A DNA stretch of 64,000 nucleotides, taken from Burhinus oedicnemus. Taxonomy: Eukaryota; Chordata; Aves; Charadriiformes; Burhinidae. Position 1 is the stretch's first letter, and every line of letters begins with the position of its first letter. Shown here piece after piece: positions 46,202-59,190 of the stretch. The translations under genes and the position numbers were made by a program. The stretch spans positions 172,265-236,264 of the forward strand of contig VFFE01009149.1 of the NCBI GenBank assembly GCA_008921705.1, written 5' to 3'. The notes beneath the pieces are model-generated. The model did no database searches. It was not told where the DNA came from and saw nothing but the letters and a program-made list of their open reading frames with translations.

Positions 46202-47365
46202 GACACCCAGTTGCTAGTTCTCCTCCCAACAGAAGCAGACACATAATCATGGGCAATAGTTGCTTTTCCTGGCTCTCTGTGTTGTACCAGATCAGCAACG
46301 ACTGGCTGCCAGGAACATGTCCTAGTACTTGCTGCCACCTTGCTGGGTGCTGGGGCTGCTGTTCAGGGTGCCCCGGGGCCAGCATGGAGGCATCTTCTGA
46401 AGAACAGCTTGGCTCTCCAGGATTTAAAATCCTTTTTGCTCCCTTTATCTTCTGGTCTTTCCTCTTGAGCAAATATGCAAAATTTTGTGGAGGAAATTCC
46501 TAGGGATCAACTGTGCTGCTTTTCAAGCTGAGCAGCATTTGGAAAGGGAAAAGGTAAGTACCTCCAGGCTTTGAAGAAAACAGGGGGAGAAGCACCAGCT
46601 GCCATAACCAGTAAATAAATGACCATAGGAGTAAAGCATTGTGGCCTTACTTTGACCCAAGTAGATGCCTCAAGTTTTAGACTTTTTGATGTGGTTTGAA
46701 TTTGCTTTAGATAACATTACTTAAGCTTGCTACTATGACCTCAAGCAGGTAATTTGGCCCCACATCTCACTTGCTCTGTGAAATTAACACATTTTCACCT
46801 GTTTCTGTGAGAATAAAATCCACCAATGACCCCCAGATACAGATGTGTTTTATAGAATTTCTGTGAGCATGCACCAGCATTGCAGCACTCACTGTATTTC
46901 ATGACATCAGAATAAACGTTTCTCTCCGACCAGCCTGACAGAAATAGAGACTGCAGCGAAATCAACTCCATAGTAATGACAGAGATTAAGATTTGAAATT
47001 TTAATTCATTCCTCTTGTACACTCTATGCCCTCCATGCCCTTCAACCAATATATGCAATCAGGAAAGCAAGACAAAAAACCCTACACATATATGCAATGT
47101 GACTCAGATAATGTTACTAGAAGAACCCAAAATCAAGTGGTTTTAGCTGCATTAAATATTGCATTAATTTTTTTCCACATGTAATATATATTTTTGACAC
47201 TGTTGGTCTATCAGAATTACACAATTCATTCTGCTTTTTTTATGCTAAAGTGAAGTCATAGGAGAAAACCAGTAGTATTCTTCAGCAAATTTCCCTCTAC
47301 TGCTCTGCTTACTTCTGTTTGTCTTTACATTTACTGCTTTTGTTTCTTTTCTTCTTTCTTTTAAG
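46202..47365. other. Unique non-coding sequence
   Basis: No gene is recognised. The 110-codon frames on both strands at 46140-46503 lack motifs. Confidence 0.5.
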
Positions 47366-47446
47366 TGCCTTCAGCCTTGTTGACAGGATTGGGCTTCCTA
47401 TCCATGTGACGTGCTATTTTGTCAAATGCCAGCTAGTCATATTCAG
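47366..47446 (+). other. Exon-like segment (candidate only)
   Basis: An 81-bp segment with a strong pyrimidine tract and AG before it (CTTCTTTCTTTTAAG ending at 47365) and GTAATT directly after. Its length is a multiple of three and one phase is fully open, giving AFSLVDRIGLPIHVTCYFV and a few more residues. I recognise no protein family. Such acceptor-open-donor combinations also occur by chance in 64 kb, so this is only a hypothesis. Confidence 0.15.
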
Positions 47447-50400
47447 GTAATTAATTTACTTGCTGTACATCTGACCCAATTTTCTTTGTTAATTGGCAGG
47501 TCAGACAACTCTCTTACACAGAAGTAATTTATTTTTTCTATCACATGATAAGCATTTCTAAATAGACAATCTCTAACTAAAAATCAAAATTTGTGCATAG
47601 TTACTAACTGTTGCACTTTCTTCTAAGCTGGTAGACCACATTTGCAAATATGATGTATGCAATAAAAGAGATATCAGCTCTTCCTGTTTGCAAGTGCATC
47701 AAGACAATCAGAAGCTTTACATCTCATCAAGGAGGTCCTCACTGTGCAAAATTCTCTGTGTATTTTGCTGTGCTATATTTTTAGTGTAAAGTAACCTCTT
47801 TGAGTGAAAAGTCACATTGTAATCCTGCGCTGTATGCTGTATGTGAATTGTTGACAGTGTTTGTCTAGCAGAGATTATGTCCCTGCTGCCATTCTCAAAC
47901 TGGGTAAGAGAGAGACAACACAACTACAACAAGTGTGTCTACATCACTGTGCTGCTTCACCCAAGCAAGTTGTTCTCGTAGGACTAGGACACACTGGGAT
48001 TAGGTAGCTCTAAGGACTCCAGGGACAGTTCCACCACTCCTCAGCACATCCTGTGCAGTGAAATAGAGACCCTTACCGACCCCTAATGAGGCCCTGTTTG
48101 CACAGTAAAGGTATACCCAAAGAAACCCATTTTATGTCAAAATGTCTTCTCACGTGGGTAGTAATCACTCACCAGTTTGAGCTTCCGAGACTTCACTGTA
48201 TATATTCACTAGGATGGACCTGAGCTATGTAACTCACATGTATATTGCTAGCATGTGGAATTCAAATATGTTTTTATACAAGAAATGCAGGCCCACTAGA
48301 GTGAAGACTTTTGCAAATTTAGTTTTGGATATAGATCTTCAGGTTCAAGGGAAATACAATGGTTTATTTCTATACTTCTATATGCTTTGTAATCAAAATT
48401 AAATTTAATAAACTACTTTTAAATGTAATGGACCATACTGGCTTCTGTCTCACAGAGTGACCTGTAAAAGCTAAATTGAAACTGAAAAAATTGTCAGTAA
48501 ATACTACTGTACTTCTTTGAGAAGATGTTTCCACCTAGAATGAAATTTTGACTGGTTTTCACATGTTTTGTGACAGATTGACATTATCTGCTGAGTCCTG
48601 AAATAAGAAGCTGAACCTGCTCTATCAGGAAAATTTTTGTATGGGACACTGGTAGTTAACATAACTAGTTTCTGTATTATCTTTAAACTGTGTATCATTT
48701 TAATGATGACTTTATCGTACATTTCTTGGTGATGTTTTGATATGTAGGAGAGTAGTGTATGAGGGGTTAATTAGTCACACATTAATCTTCATAATCTTGC
48801 TTTTATATCTCACTGATGTTCAGCAGGTGTGATTTCTGATTTGTGAGAAGTGTAGAACCTAAGAAAATTCTGCGACCCCATATAGTAAGAGAACTAAACT
48901 AGCATGCTTGTTTGTGCTTTATTTATGTAAACTAAGTAAAGGTTAACAAAACCTAAGCTCAGTCTGGAAGGTTTTTAGTGTAATTACAATAAGATCAAGT
49001 ATTTGTTGTGTGATTAAGCTAAATTAAACTTTTTTTTTTCATTTTTTTCACCAACCGGTATAAACCACCTTTAAAACAGAAATGCCACAGAATGGTATAA
49101 GTCCTGCTTCCTAGCTTTTTTACTGGTTAAAATTGCCTGAGATACATTCAGTATTCAAGGAATTTCCTGTGACATGAACATGACTGCAGAAATAATTTTT
49201 AACATTAAATTTGGTGAACTGCTGAACTTTGTTAAAATTTTTTTGCGCTGTTCAATTCATTTTAATAAATTGTACAGCACGAGCAGTGGAATGAAATCCA
49301 AAGTCCAAAGACTGAAAGCCTGAACAGGCCAAAGAAAAAAAGTTGGCTTGCAATCTTGAGCCTGTTAAAACACTAACTAGAAAATTAGGCAGGAAAAACA
49401 GTTACAAAAATATTGAGAGTATCTTTGATCAGCTGGTTGAAGAGAAGTAATATGACAAACAGGAAATTACAAAGAATAACTATTTTGACTGTAGTGGAAA
49501 TAGCGACTTAGGTAGCTGTAGTTCAAACTAGATACAGAATATTTTCCTGGAATTTAGAGGAAAGGTATCCAGATGTCTAAACATTCTGCTCAATGTGGCT
49601 TTTATTTCAAGTTTGGCAAGCCTTCAGAAAGCTGGTAGACAAGTTTAGCTGGAAGACGTTTTCCAGTGTATTTACATAATTTCATACATATTTTATGCTT
49701 CTGCATTATATCTCTTAGCAGTGGTCATATTTAATTTTAGGATTCTTTTAAAACATTACATAGTTTTATGAATTATTTCATTAGCCCACGTCAAAATGCT
49801 TTGCATATTAAACAAACCTTTAAACCTGTGAACGGCTATAGTAAACATAAGTGAAGATAAACTATGGAGAAAGACATTAAGGAGAATTCAGTGAAGTGTC
49901 TCCATGTAATTGTAACGTACTGTTCTCAAATGAGGAAAGAATGAACTGTGGTGAAGGAAAATTGTTGTTTCTCCTTTGCACACAACCACATTTTTGGTAT
50001 TGTGTATTTTAAAAGTGAAATCCCATATAAACATTCTTTGCAGAGCAAATCAAAAATGGATGCAAAGCATTCTGCTTGGAGTCTGGGACAGAGAAATCAT
50101 AAACTACAGCAAAGATATGGCATGCCTAGACAATAAACTACACGTAGATGTGAAATGTAACAGGTGGGGTCAGCTGTATGCTCTTGAAGGCTACATCTCT
50201 TAGCAGCTGCTGTTTGATGAACAAAAAGCGCAGTACAATACATTATAACTAATCCTGCAGGAAGCTGGGTGTCCTCTAATCACACCAGTATCAGGTGGTA
50301 TAGCCGTCAGCATCTCCCTGCTTGTGGCTACCATCTCACCCTAGGGGGCCAGAGAGAACCTGCTAGAGATGCCTCCACTGCGGGCTATGAATATTTATCT

Positions 50401-53400
50401 TTCTGGTTTTATCTAGCTTGCTGTGCAACAGGAGTGGGATGTCTGCTTTTGTTTTCCCTTTTGTTTCAGGCATATTTCTGTGGTTGAAGCCAAATGATAT
50501 TGTTCTAAAAAACTGAAGTTTTTCAGACCCAGAGCCCACGTCCTATTCTGCCCATGAAAGCAAAGACTTCTGGCTTTTGGGGAAATGTTTATCCATATTT
50601 TGCATACTGTGTTTTTAATTAAACGAAGAGTGTAGACAGAATTGTTTATACACTGTGTGTATATGCAATTAAGGGCAAAAAAAGATTCCTTTCTAACATA
50701 ATCAGCTGGGAGATAGCAAAATTATTATTCTGGATCCTGTTCAGAATTACAAATAACTCAGATGAGTAAAACAGCAGATACAAATTAAAAAAACCCTCTC
50801 TTTTCTTTGTTTCGAAGAAAGGGAAAAAACAGATATGTGTATACAGAAATCATGATAATTTTTTAATAACACTTCATTATGAAGCTACAATACACACACA
50901 GTGCTATCCATTTGATTATTTCAGCATATTTTATAAACTTTAATTAACCTTATTTCATTAAGATATGTATTGTTTGCTTTGCTCATATATGAAATCTGAT
51001 AGGATGGAGCGCTGCAGAACTGACTTTTCTGTTTCATTTTGCACTCCTTGGGTGTTGGAGGATCAGCATTCTGGAAGTCAGGCTCAAATTGCCTCAAGGT
51101 ATTCCAAAACCTGTGAGGTACCAAAATTCAGTGACTGTGATTCGGGGCACATTTCTGTGATTAGACGCAGAAAACAACTCCATTGACACACTATTGTGGC
51201 CAAACAATACAAACTAGCTCTGTTGTGGAAGGCATGTTGTGTTAGCACGACACCAACAGAAGGGCATGTTAGTTCAGGTTGAGTGCAAATACAGCTACAC
51301 GGCTTCCAGACCATAGCTGACTCAGATCCGGAAAGATTCGTAGGTCGACAGAAAGGGCGTGTGTAGACCTGCCCACAGAGGAATGATATAAGGTAGTATA
51401 GCACCCAGATTCTTTCTTGTGCCTTTCCTTGTGCCTTAACAATTGCTAGACCATCTTTCCTCTCTAAAAAGAGGTGCGTAGAAAATTATAATAAAACCTG
51501 ATATCCTAATAAATGTATGAGAAGCAACAGCAAAAACGTACAGTGCAGAAAAGAAATGGAAGTGTTATGGATATGTTTATTTGTCCAAAAGCATATTTGC
51601 TTCAGTTTTAGATAATAGAGCAATATTTTGTGATACCATTCATACACCACGGTCTCTCTTCTTCATTATTGCTTAATGATGTAGAAAGAGATGCCCTTAT
51701 GTACAAAAGGGTTAAATCTGATATATTGAAAACCATCACTGAAATGTTGGGATAAAGATGACCTCTACAAGACAGGTAGTACATTTCTCTGCTTTGGGGG
51801 AAGACCAAGAGTGACTAGACTTAGACATTTGTATACTCTGTTCTAGAAACCCTTTATGAATTGTATTTTATTCTAACAACTATCCATTCTTATACTTGGA
51901 AAAGACTTCTTAATATCAAGCCTAGGTTTTTTTGGTGAGAAAATGAGACAAAGATGGTCCTTCTACTTCCTCGGTGGATGTGGAGAATATTTGCTGGTGT
52001 TAGAGGAAATAGGCAGAATGCAGGTTGAAGCCCACAACAGGCCCAGAGTACTAGAGAAAGGAGGAATGCTAACAGTAGAATCAAGTCAACCATTTGAGTT
52101 ATGAAGGTTTATTTCAAACCAGAGGGCTAAGTTAAATCATAGTCAGAAATCAGGCCGTAGTCAGAAAACAAATAATTAGGTAAGGTCAGGATATAAAGTG
52201 AGAGAAGAATGCAGCAGTGTAGGAAAAACAATTTGGTGTTGGGAAAGGGCAGGATCAGGAATCAGAGGCAGGCAGGAATCATTAGGAGACATTGCTGGAG
52301 AGCTGCAGTCAAGACACTCAGCAGCTGGGAAGAGCATGTGCGACTGCATCACAGAGCCGACAGACCAGCCAGGCTCACTGGCCAGTCCTTACCTTCTCCC
52401 CATGTTGGCCATGCCTACTGAATCTTTGCTATTCAAGTAGACTGGCAGCCACTACAACTGTAGTTGACGAGTAAATAGTCAGAAGGGGTTTACACACATC
52501 ACATAGCACCCAATTAAATCCAGTTCTAGGGATGAGTCAAAACTACAGATGAATTACTTTAAGGATTCCAGTTAAGTGGCCTTTCAAGTTCCCTGAACTA
52601 GCTGAGGATCCAGCCCTGGCAATCAATCCATAGCAGGCTGCCATTCAAAGCAGCTGAGGCTCACAGCTCTGTGCAGTAGCTGCAGTGAATTCTTGGCAGG
52701 GGGAGAACCCCTCATCTCAAGTTTCAAGCATGGGACTGATTCTGTGCAACATCAACATGATGCGTTCCTCAGAAAAAGCAGGTGTGCTGCAATTCAGCAC
52801 ATAAACTGGAGTGGATATCCAAAAGGAAATGGTAATCATTGGTTCTTGGTGCTGTTTGGAAAGCCAAGTGCATCCCCAAGCCATTAATTCTTTTGCTCTT
52901 ATCTTATGTTATCAAACAAATGTTGCTTGGGTACATTGCAGGACAGCTCAGCATCTTCACGGCTGTCCCCATTTTCCAGAATCCTTTTCAGAAAGCAAAA
53001 AATCAGCTCATTAGGATCATTCTTTGCATTTAAAACAGACCTCCTGTCAGCAAGAAAAATAAAAGACACTGTCTGTAGCTCCGAAACAAATAAACCCACA
53101 AGCCTCCAGAGCAGGAAGTCCACTTTTTGGACTTGGAATTGTGATTGGTGTTCATAAAACACCCTGCAGATGATAAGCAGTTAAAAGTGAGTAATTAACT
53201 AAGTGAATAATCAAAATTATTACTATAATTACATTTCTGGCTTGGTCTGAATGGTTACTTTTTCACCTAATTTAAAAACTGAACTATTGTATTTCTGTTT
53301 TACTTAGAAATTACACCATGATGTATCAGCATGCAAACAAAACTTAGAAGTTTGTCTGAGAAACAGTAGGACCCAATTATTCTCATCTATCAACTGAGAC

Positions 53401-55236
53401 CTTATCCACTTTTCCCAGGCCACATAATACTTCAGAATGCCTGAAGGCACAGGTATTCTCATTTCCCATGAATTTCACCATGAGCTGAGGACATTGCGTA
53501 CCTCACAGGAGCTCCTTGATGAGTGACATAATCTCTCCTCCGTAGTTTAGGCAACTAAATGAGCTGAATGGGCTAAAGAAAAGGAAATTTTACACAGCAC
53601 AGACAGACATGCAAGCACACGGAATATGCAGTACATCTAAGTCTATTCAAGGTATATCACCCCCAGGTATGTCTTTTAGGCAGGAATGCAGCGTATGTTT
53701 TTCAAGACATGAACCTTCTACCATCCACTCAATAAAACTTCACGTCTATGCTAGGAGACCTACACCAGTGTCCTGTGTCTTTCTGCAAGGGGAGAAACTG
53801 GGTGCACGTCTTCACACAAGCTCAGATCCTCTTGGTAAAATGATAAGAACATATAAAACACACATGGAGCCAAAAGTGCCACATTCAGTTCTCCAAGAAA
53901 TATTTGGAGCATAACTGCACTTTAGTAGACTGACTTTCATTCAAGCTGCATCTGAGAGGGAAGACAGAGAATACTCTAACTGTAGGTCTCAGTGTGCATA
54001 TATGTCCCTTGAGCCCACTCTGAGAATAAAGATATAATCTGCAAGATTATATAGTCTGCATTTTAGCACTAAGAACTCTGGGTTCTATCTCCAGTTCCAC
54101 TCCTGATTTTTGCTACTGTTGAACAATTAATCTGTGTATTGTTTTTGCCGCTTGAAAACAGAGGGAAGAATGCTTACTTGCGTTTGCTACTGTGAAATGC
54201 TGTTGAGGGTCTGACATGAACAGTATTATAAAAATATTATCATATTTCATTCTTCCTAAGTGGAGCAATCTTTTAAAATTGACAGTTGCACAAGATACAC
54301 TTCTTGGCTTTGCTGTTGTTTTATTCTTCTCATTTGCTCTCTCAATGTACACATTTATCTTTTTTTCCTGACAGAAGGGTCTGAGAGCACTTCTTAAATA
54401 CAACAGGCTATGAATAGATTTAGATAACTTGGGTTTTAATTTTGCATGTAACTTCTACCTTTCCAAAAGATTTCATTTTAACCATCCTGAAATTCATGGA
54501 GGAAATCAGTCTGTATCTTTATAAGTCTTAACCTCTCAAAGTCATATGATGAGATCAGAGAATCATTGATTGGGGTGTTTTGTTTGTTTGTTTTTAAGTT
54601 TTTGTGACTTTTTTCAATGCAAGAAAACATCTGGAAGTAAGATTCAAGGGTCATTAATGACTACATCCGAGAACAGTCGTGGTGCAGTAGCCAGAATGAT
54701 GTAAATTTCTCCATTAGCCTTTAATTACAAAAGCCTTTACTACCACAAGAAAAGAGAGCGACAGAACAACTTGCTCGAGCAGCAGCAGGAGTAGGGACCA
54801 TCTGTGCCCCATTTAGAGGGGTCTCATGAAGAGCTTTGGATAGTTTTCATTGAACCGTGCATACTGAATTAAGAAGGTCTCGAGATTGTGTTTCAAGACA
54901 ACTGAATGGAACTGAAACCAGTTTTTGGTCTGAGAGTATAGTTCTTATCTGCCGTAACAATTTATTTGAAGTGAGTATCTCCATTCCAAATTATGTATAT
55001 TTTATTGTTATAGAGGGCTATGGAAGATTCATGAACTATTAATGGCAAGAAATTAGTTATCCTGTAGGCTATGTTCTTCTAAGTGATTTTTCCACATCCC
55101 AATATTGAGATCAAAAATGAATCAATGAATAAGAACTTTGTTGTGAGTTAAGTAGCTTCACTATAAGGATTGCACTAAGTTAATACAGATATATGTGAAT
55201 CAAAAAGTTGGAAAAAAACAGATGGTCATGTATGAC
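47447..55236. other. Unique non-coding sequence, about 7.8 kb
   Basis: No CR1, LTR or long microsatellite. Open frames stay near or below 105 codons and are unrecognised. The locally GC-rich parts at 52200-52440 and 51230-51370 might be old repeats that I cannot name. Confidence 0.5.
55232..55236. repeat. Target-site duplication ATGAC, left copy
   Basis: Five bases directly before the LTR start TGTATTGG, repeated exactly at 56269-56273. Confidence 0.9.
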
Positions 55237-56268
55237 TGTATTGGATTTGCGTGGGAAAGTTTTGGTAATGACAGAGCTACAGGGGTGGCTTCTGTGAGAA
55301 GCTGCTAAAGGCCAATGCCAGCCGGCTGCAAGACGGACTCACTGCTGGCCAAGGCCAACCTGATCAGTGATGGTGGTAGCGTCTCTGTGATAACATATTT
55401 AAGAAGGGGAAAAAAACCTGCCTCACTGCAACCAAGGAGAGGATTGAGAATGTGGAAGAGAAACAACTCTGCAGATACCAGGACAGAAGGTCAATCAAGA
55501 AGAAGGGTGAGGAGATGCTCCAGGCACCGGAGCAGAGATTCCCCTGGAGCCCGTCATGAAGACCATGGTGAGGGAGGCTGTTCACATGCAGCCCATGGAA
55601 GTCCCCTCACTGGAGCAGGTTCCTGGTAAGACCTGTGAATCCATGGAGAGAGGAGCCCACACTGGAGCAGGTTTGCTGGTAGGACTTGTGACCCCGTGGG
55701 AGACCCACGCTGGAGCAGTCTGTTCCTGAAGGACTGCACCCCATAGAAGGGACCCACGCTGGAACTCATGAAGAACTGCAGCCTGCGGGAAGGACTCACA
55801 TTGGAGAAGTTTGTGGAGGACTGTCTCCTGTGGGAGGGATCCTATGCTGGAGCAGGGGAAGGGTGTGAGGAGTCCTGCCCCTGAGGAGGAAGGAGCAGCA
55901 GAGACAATGTGTGATGAACTGACTGCAACCCCCATTCCCCGTCCCCCTGCACTGCTTTCAGGGGAGGAGGTAGAGAATTTGGGAGTGAAGTTAAGCCCGG
56001 GAAGAAGGGAGGAGTGGGTGGAAGGTGTTTTCATGATTTGATTTTATTTCTCATTATCCTACTCTGATTTGATTGGTAATAAATTAAACTAATTTCCCCA
56101 AGTCAAGACTGTTTTATCTGCGTCGGTAACTGCTGAGTGATCTCTCCCTGTCCTTATCTCAATGCATGAGCCTTTCATTATATGTTTTCTCTCCTGTCCA
56201 GCTGAGGAGGGGAGTGATAGAGTGGCTTTGGTGGTCACCTGGCATCCAGCCAGGGTCAACCTACCACA
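55237..56268 (+). mobile_element. Solo LTR of an endogenous retrovirus-like element, plus strand
   Basis: A 1032-bp element from TGTATTGGATTTGCG to GGTCAACCTACCACA, with TG/CA ends and a perfect 5-bp ATGAC duplication on both sides. Plus orientation is supported by a TATA-like CATATTTAAG at 55394-55403, an AATAAA at 56078-56083 and a GC-rich transcribed-type middle. There is no retroviral coding sequence and no partner LTR in the window, hence a solo LTR. Frames within it (55315-55629; 55582-56034 on the other strand) are by-products. I recognise the sequence as a widespread avian LTR type. The 5-bp duplication fits an ERVL-like family, but I give no database name. Overall length is large for a retroviral LTR, partly because of the internal repeat units. 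Confidence 0.93.
55609..55856 (+). repeat. Degenerate minisatellite inside the LTR
   Basis: Five consecutive units begin with (A/G)CTGGAGCAG or a variant at 55609, 55661, 55709, 55758 and 55800, with a sixth start at 55846. Unit lengths are 52, 48, 49, 42 and 46 bp. Each has a middle of the type GGACTTGTGACCCCGTGGGA and most end in ACCCAC or a variant. Confidence 0.88.
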
Positions 56269-56273
56269 ATGAC
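56269..56273. repeat. Target-site duplication ATGAC, right copy
   Basis: Directly follows the LTR terminus CCTACCACA and is identical to 55232-55236. Confidence 0.9.
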
Positions 56274-58854
56274 ATAAGCTGTACATGCTCCAAGCATGTA
56301 GGAAAACTACTATCACACTTCAACTATATTAGTGACTAAAAATGGCCAATTAGCTCTACTTTATCATCTCCAAAGCTGAAGAAGGAAATAGTAACATTTT
56401 CATGCATCATGAAAGAGCCTCAGAATTGGAAATTCAAAGATACATTTAAAAATAGTAAGCATTATTTAATCTAAGAGTTGCTTCTGTAAAACAGTGATGT
56501 TGATAAAAATTGAAGCTTCTCTGCACTTTACAGGATCAATCCTTGAAAGTCTTTCCACAATCCAAATTGACAGCATTTTAGAACAATTGTTTTTCATTAT
56601 GGGTACTTTAATTCCCCTGCTTCTAAACCAAATCATTTTTGTTTATATACGAAGTGTCAACAGATACTGTACATATTGAACTCATAAAAGTCTTGTGTAA
56701 CACACAGCTAAGTAAAGAGAATAAAAGAACTGAGGCATATACCAAAATGCTAGTCAAAACTATTAAATTGTACTTTTAAGGGTCCCACTGCAGAGAAAAG
56801 CTTTCTGTTTACTCACTCAAAGTAGTGGCAGTTAACATGAATGCATTAAAAAAAGATAAGTGATAACACTTCTAAATTCTGCTAATCCTCATTTTTGCTC
56901 TTTTTCTGTGACCAGAAGGTATTTTCTCATGAAAGCTCCAAGATTCCAGCAGTTTACATTTAAAGAAACTCTTTTTTCCTTCTGAACTCTTAGAATATGT
57001 AGCAGCTACCATAACTATCTGGAGTTTGTGCTATAGAAGTTTTTTTTTTTTTTTCTTTTTTTAAAATCTCTAAGATCAGGAAAAATATAGGGTTTGTTTT
57101 GCATAAATTCTTTGAAAAGAAACCTCTTTGATTTTAATATTTTTGGAGTACTATTGATGTAAGATCAAACCTTCTTTAAATGGTTAGGGATAAAATATTG
57201 AAGTAATACAATACAGCAGTTTTGGGACAAGAATTGCATAAATCAGCTAAAGGCCCTTTAAAGCACACAACTGGCTGGCAAAAGCAGACCCATTTCAAAA
57301 CTGTCATAACACCAGCTTGTTTTTCAATTCTGTAACTCAGAATGTCTGGATTTCAATAACTTTTTTTTTTTTTTTCCCTTTAGGGTACAACACAAATATT
57401 GTAACGAAAACCACTATACATTCTGTGTGTGTCTGAGTACGGTTATTATATACAGACCAGATCATCCTCGTCTCTTTTCTATAGGCAGTATGTATGTACA
57501 GCCATTTAATATTTATTTCCCCTAGTAGTCAAAATGTACAAAGTAGCCACAAAACATAAAAGACACAGACTCTGTCTCAGATTGTTAAAATCCATGGCCT
57601 GATCCTGCCATGAGTTTAAGAGGAAGGGGCTCCTGTGGAACCTCATTGGTTCCTGCCTGCCTGCGCAGAGCTCATTGCTGGGTCACAGATTAAATTACTA
57701 CTGTAAGTGTTGGTATTAAATGCCCACTCACAAACACCTTAAGATGCATAAAAAAAGTGTGCTTTTTCAACATGGAGTGGGCCTCATGAACATCCGTAAC
57801 AATTTGCAAGCACTACAGTTACATTCTGGTGTCTATGCCGTTGTATTTCATCTCTACTAGCAGACCTAGTCCCCATGGCTGGGACATGCTTTTTAAATTA
57901 AGCTGAATGTTAAATAAACTCATGCAGATGATATAATTTGTGAAAGTGTACTTTACTGATTACAGAGGGTTTTTTTCAAATGATGGTTGCTTTCGAATCT
58001 ATCATGACAACCAGCCGAAACAAGACCAAACTTTTCCGTACAGTAATCAGGAAGAATTAGAGTTGGAATATACATAAGCACTAATATTATATGCTCATGG
58101 AAATAAAACCTTTTAGTTAAAATTCCTCAATAATATGATGATCCATACAGTCTCAAACAATTCTTGTTAATGTTAATATATATCCTATGACACCCTAGTC
58201 TCTCAAGTCAGTGTAGTGGGTAAACAAGAGGAGGAACTCTTAAGACCAAATATTAACAAATATTATAAAATCAGAAACATTACATAATAAACCACTTACT
58301 TTTTCTTACAAATCAATGAATGTAATTTTAAAAATATATTTTAGTTTTGACTAGTTAACCAATTATGATAGGCATCATATAAAAACATTCTGTCAATATT
58401 TCTTTGTGTAAAAAAATAAAACTCAGAAAAACCCTCAAACTTCTGTGCCAATTTCCAGTCTCTTTCGTGAGCATATCAGTGGATGAAATTATTAGCAAGA
58501 AGTGACAGACAAATAGGAAATGTTATATCCACATCAACGAGTATTAATGCTGAATACCTGACTTTATGTGTGTTAACCTACGCAGGTGAAAAAGCATCAA
58601 GTATGAGCTATTTACAAAATCAATTTTATAAAAAATTATATTCTTCAGGAATCTAGAATAGAATTGTTTGCAGAAACTACTCAGCATAAATTTTTGAATA
58701 ATATATAAATATCAAGATAATTGTGAATCAGTCATGGAAAATTCAGAAAAGAAAAGGGGAGAGGAAATTTGTCAGCTAAATTATTCATTGTAAACTATTT
58801 GCTTAAGTCCATTTATTATTTAATTAATCATTTGATCAGCAAGTTTAGCACCTG
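56274..58854. other. AT-rich non-coding sequence with poly-T runs
   Basis: No gene is recognised. There are T-rich runs at about 57040-57063 and a T15 at 57361-57375, the latter ending in an acceptor-like CCCTTTAG. A patch at about 57593-57680 begins GGCCTGATCCTGCC, which resembles the reverse of an ancient amniote CR1-type repeat end. Confidence 0.5.
57593..57680 (-). mobile_element. Possible ancient CR1-like fragment
   Basis: The motif GGCCTGATCCTGCC, followed by GAGTTTAAGAGGAAGGGGCT and CCTCATTGG, resembles the heavily decayed reverse of an old reptile/bird CR1-type 3' end (GCAGGATCAGGCC). The match is short and diverged. Confidence 0.3.
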
Positions 58855-59030
58855 TAGGATCCCCTCCAGGAACAGAGTGGCAGGCGGCAGTGGAGGCAGC
58901 AGGGCTGGGGGAAGACAGCGGTTCCCGCATTGTGCTACGGGACTGACCGCCTGAGCTTGCACCCGACCGCAGGACCTCGCTTGAGACCCCCCTCCAGCCA
59001 AGCCAGCTCTGCAGCGGTACCTATCATCTC
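58855..59030. other. GC-rich island of unknown origin
   Basis: Abruptly GC- and CpG-rich sequence (GGCGGCAGTGGAGGCAGCAG, GTGCTACGGGACTGACCGCC) inside very AT-rich DNA. It has no long open frame and none of the CR1 or LTR ends seen elsewhere in the window. The sharp composition border suggests an inserted fragment such as a retrocopy or retroviral leader piece, but I cannot identify it. Confidence 0.35.
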
Positions 59031-59090
59031 CCTAAAGATACAAATTCACTAGATGGGGTACTGGCCACGTGGTCATTGTACACTGCTGGC

Positions 59091-59190
59091 CGGAGGTACT
59101 GACAAGGCTTATTGAGACCAGGAAACGCTTAATGGAAGATATAACGAGAATGAACTGGCCCATTCCTCGGTGGAAAAAAAAGTACCTCCG
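59091..59190. repeat. 10-bp perfect inverted repeat
   Basis: CGGAGGTACT at 59091-59100 and AGTACCTCCG at 59181-59190, separated by 80 bases. It lies just right of the GC-rich island. Confidence 0.85.

Noticed and set aside
55315..56041. Frames of 104, 150, 81 and 76 codons
   Set aside because: All lie inside the solo LTR and follow its internal repeat units; none resembles a retroviral protein.
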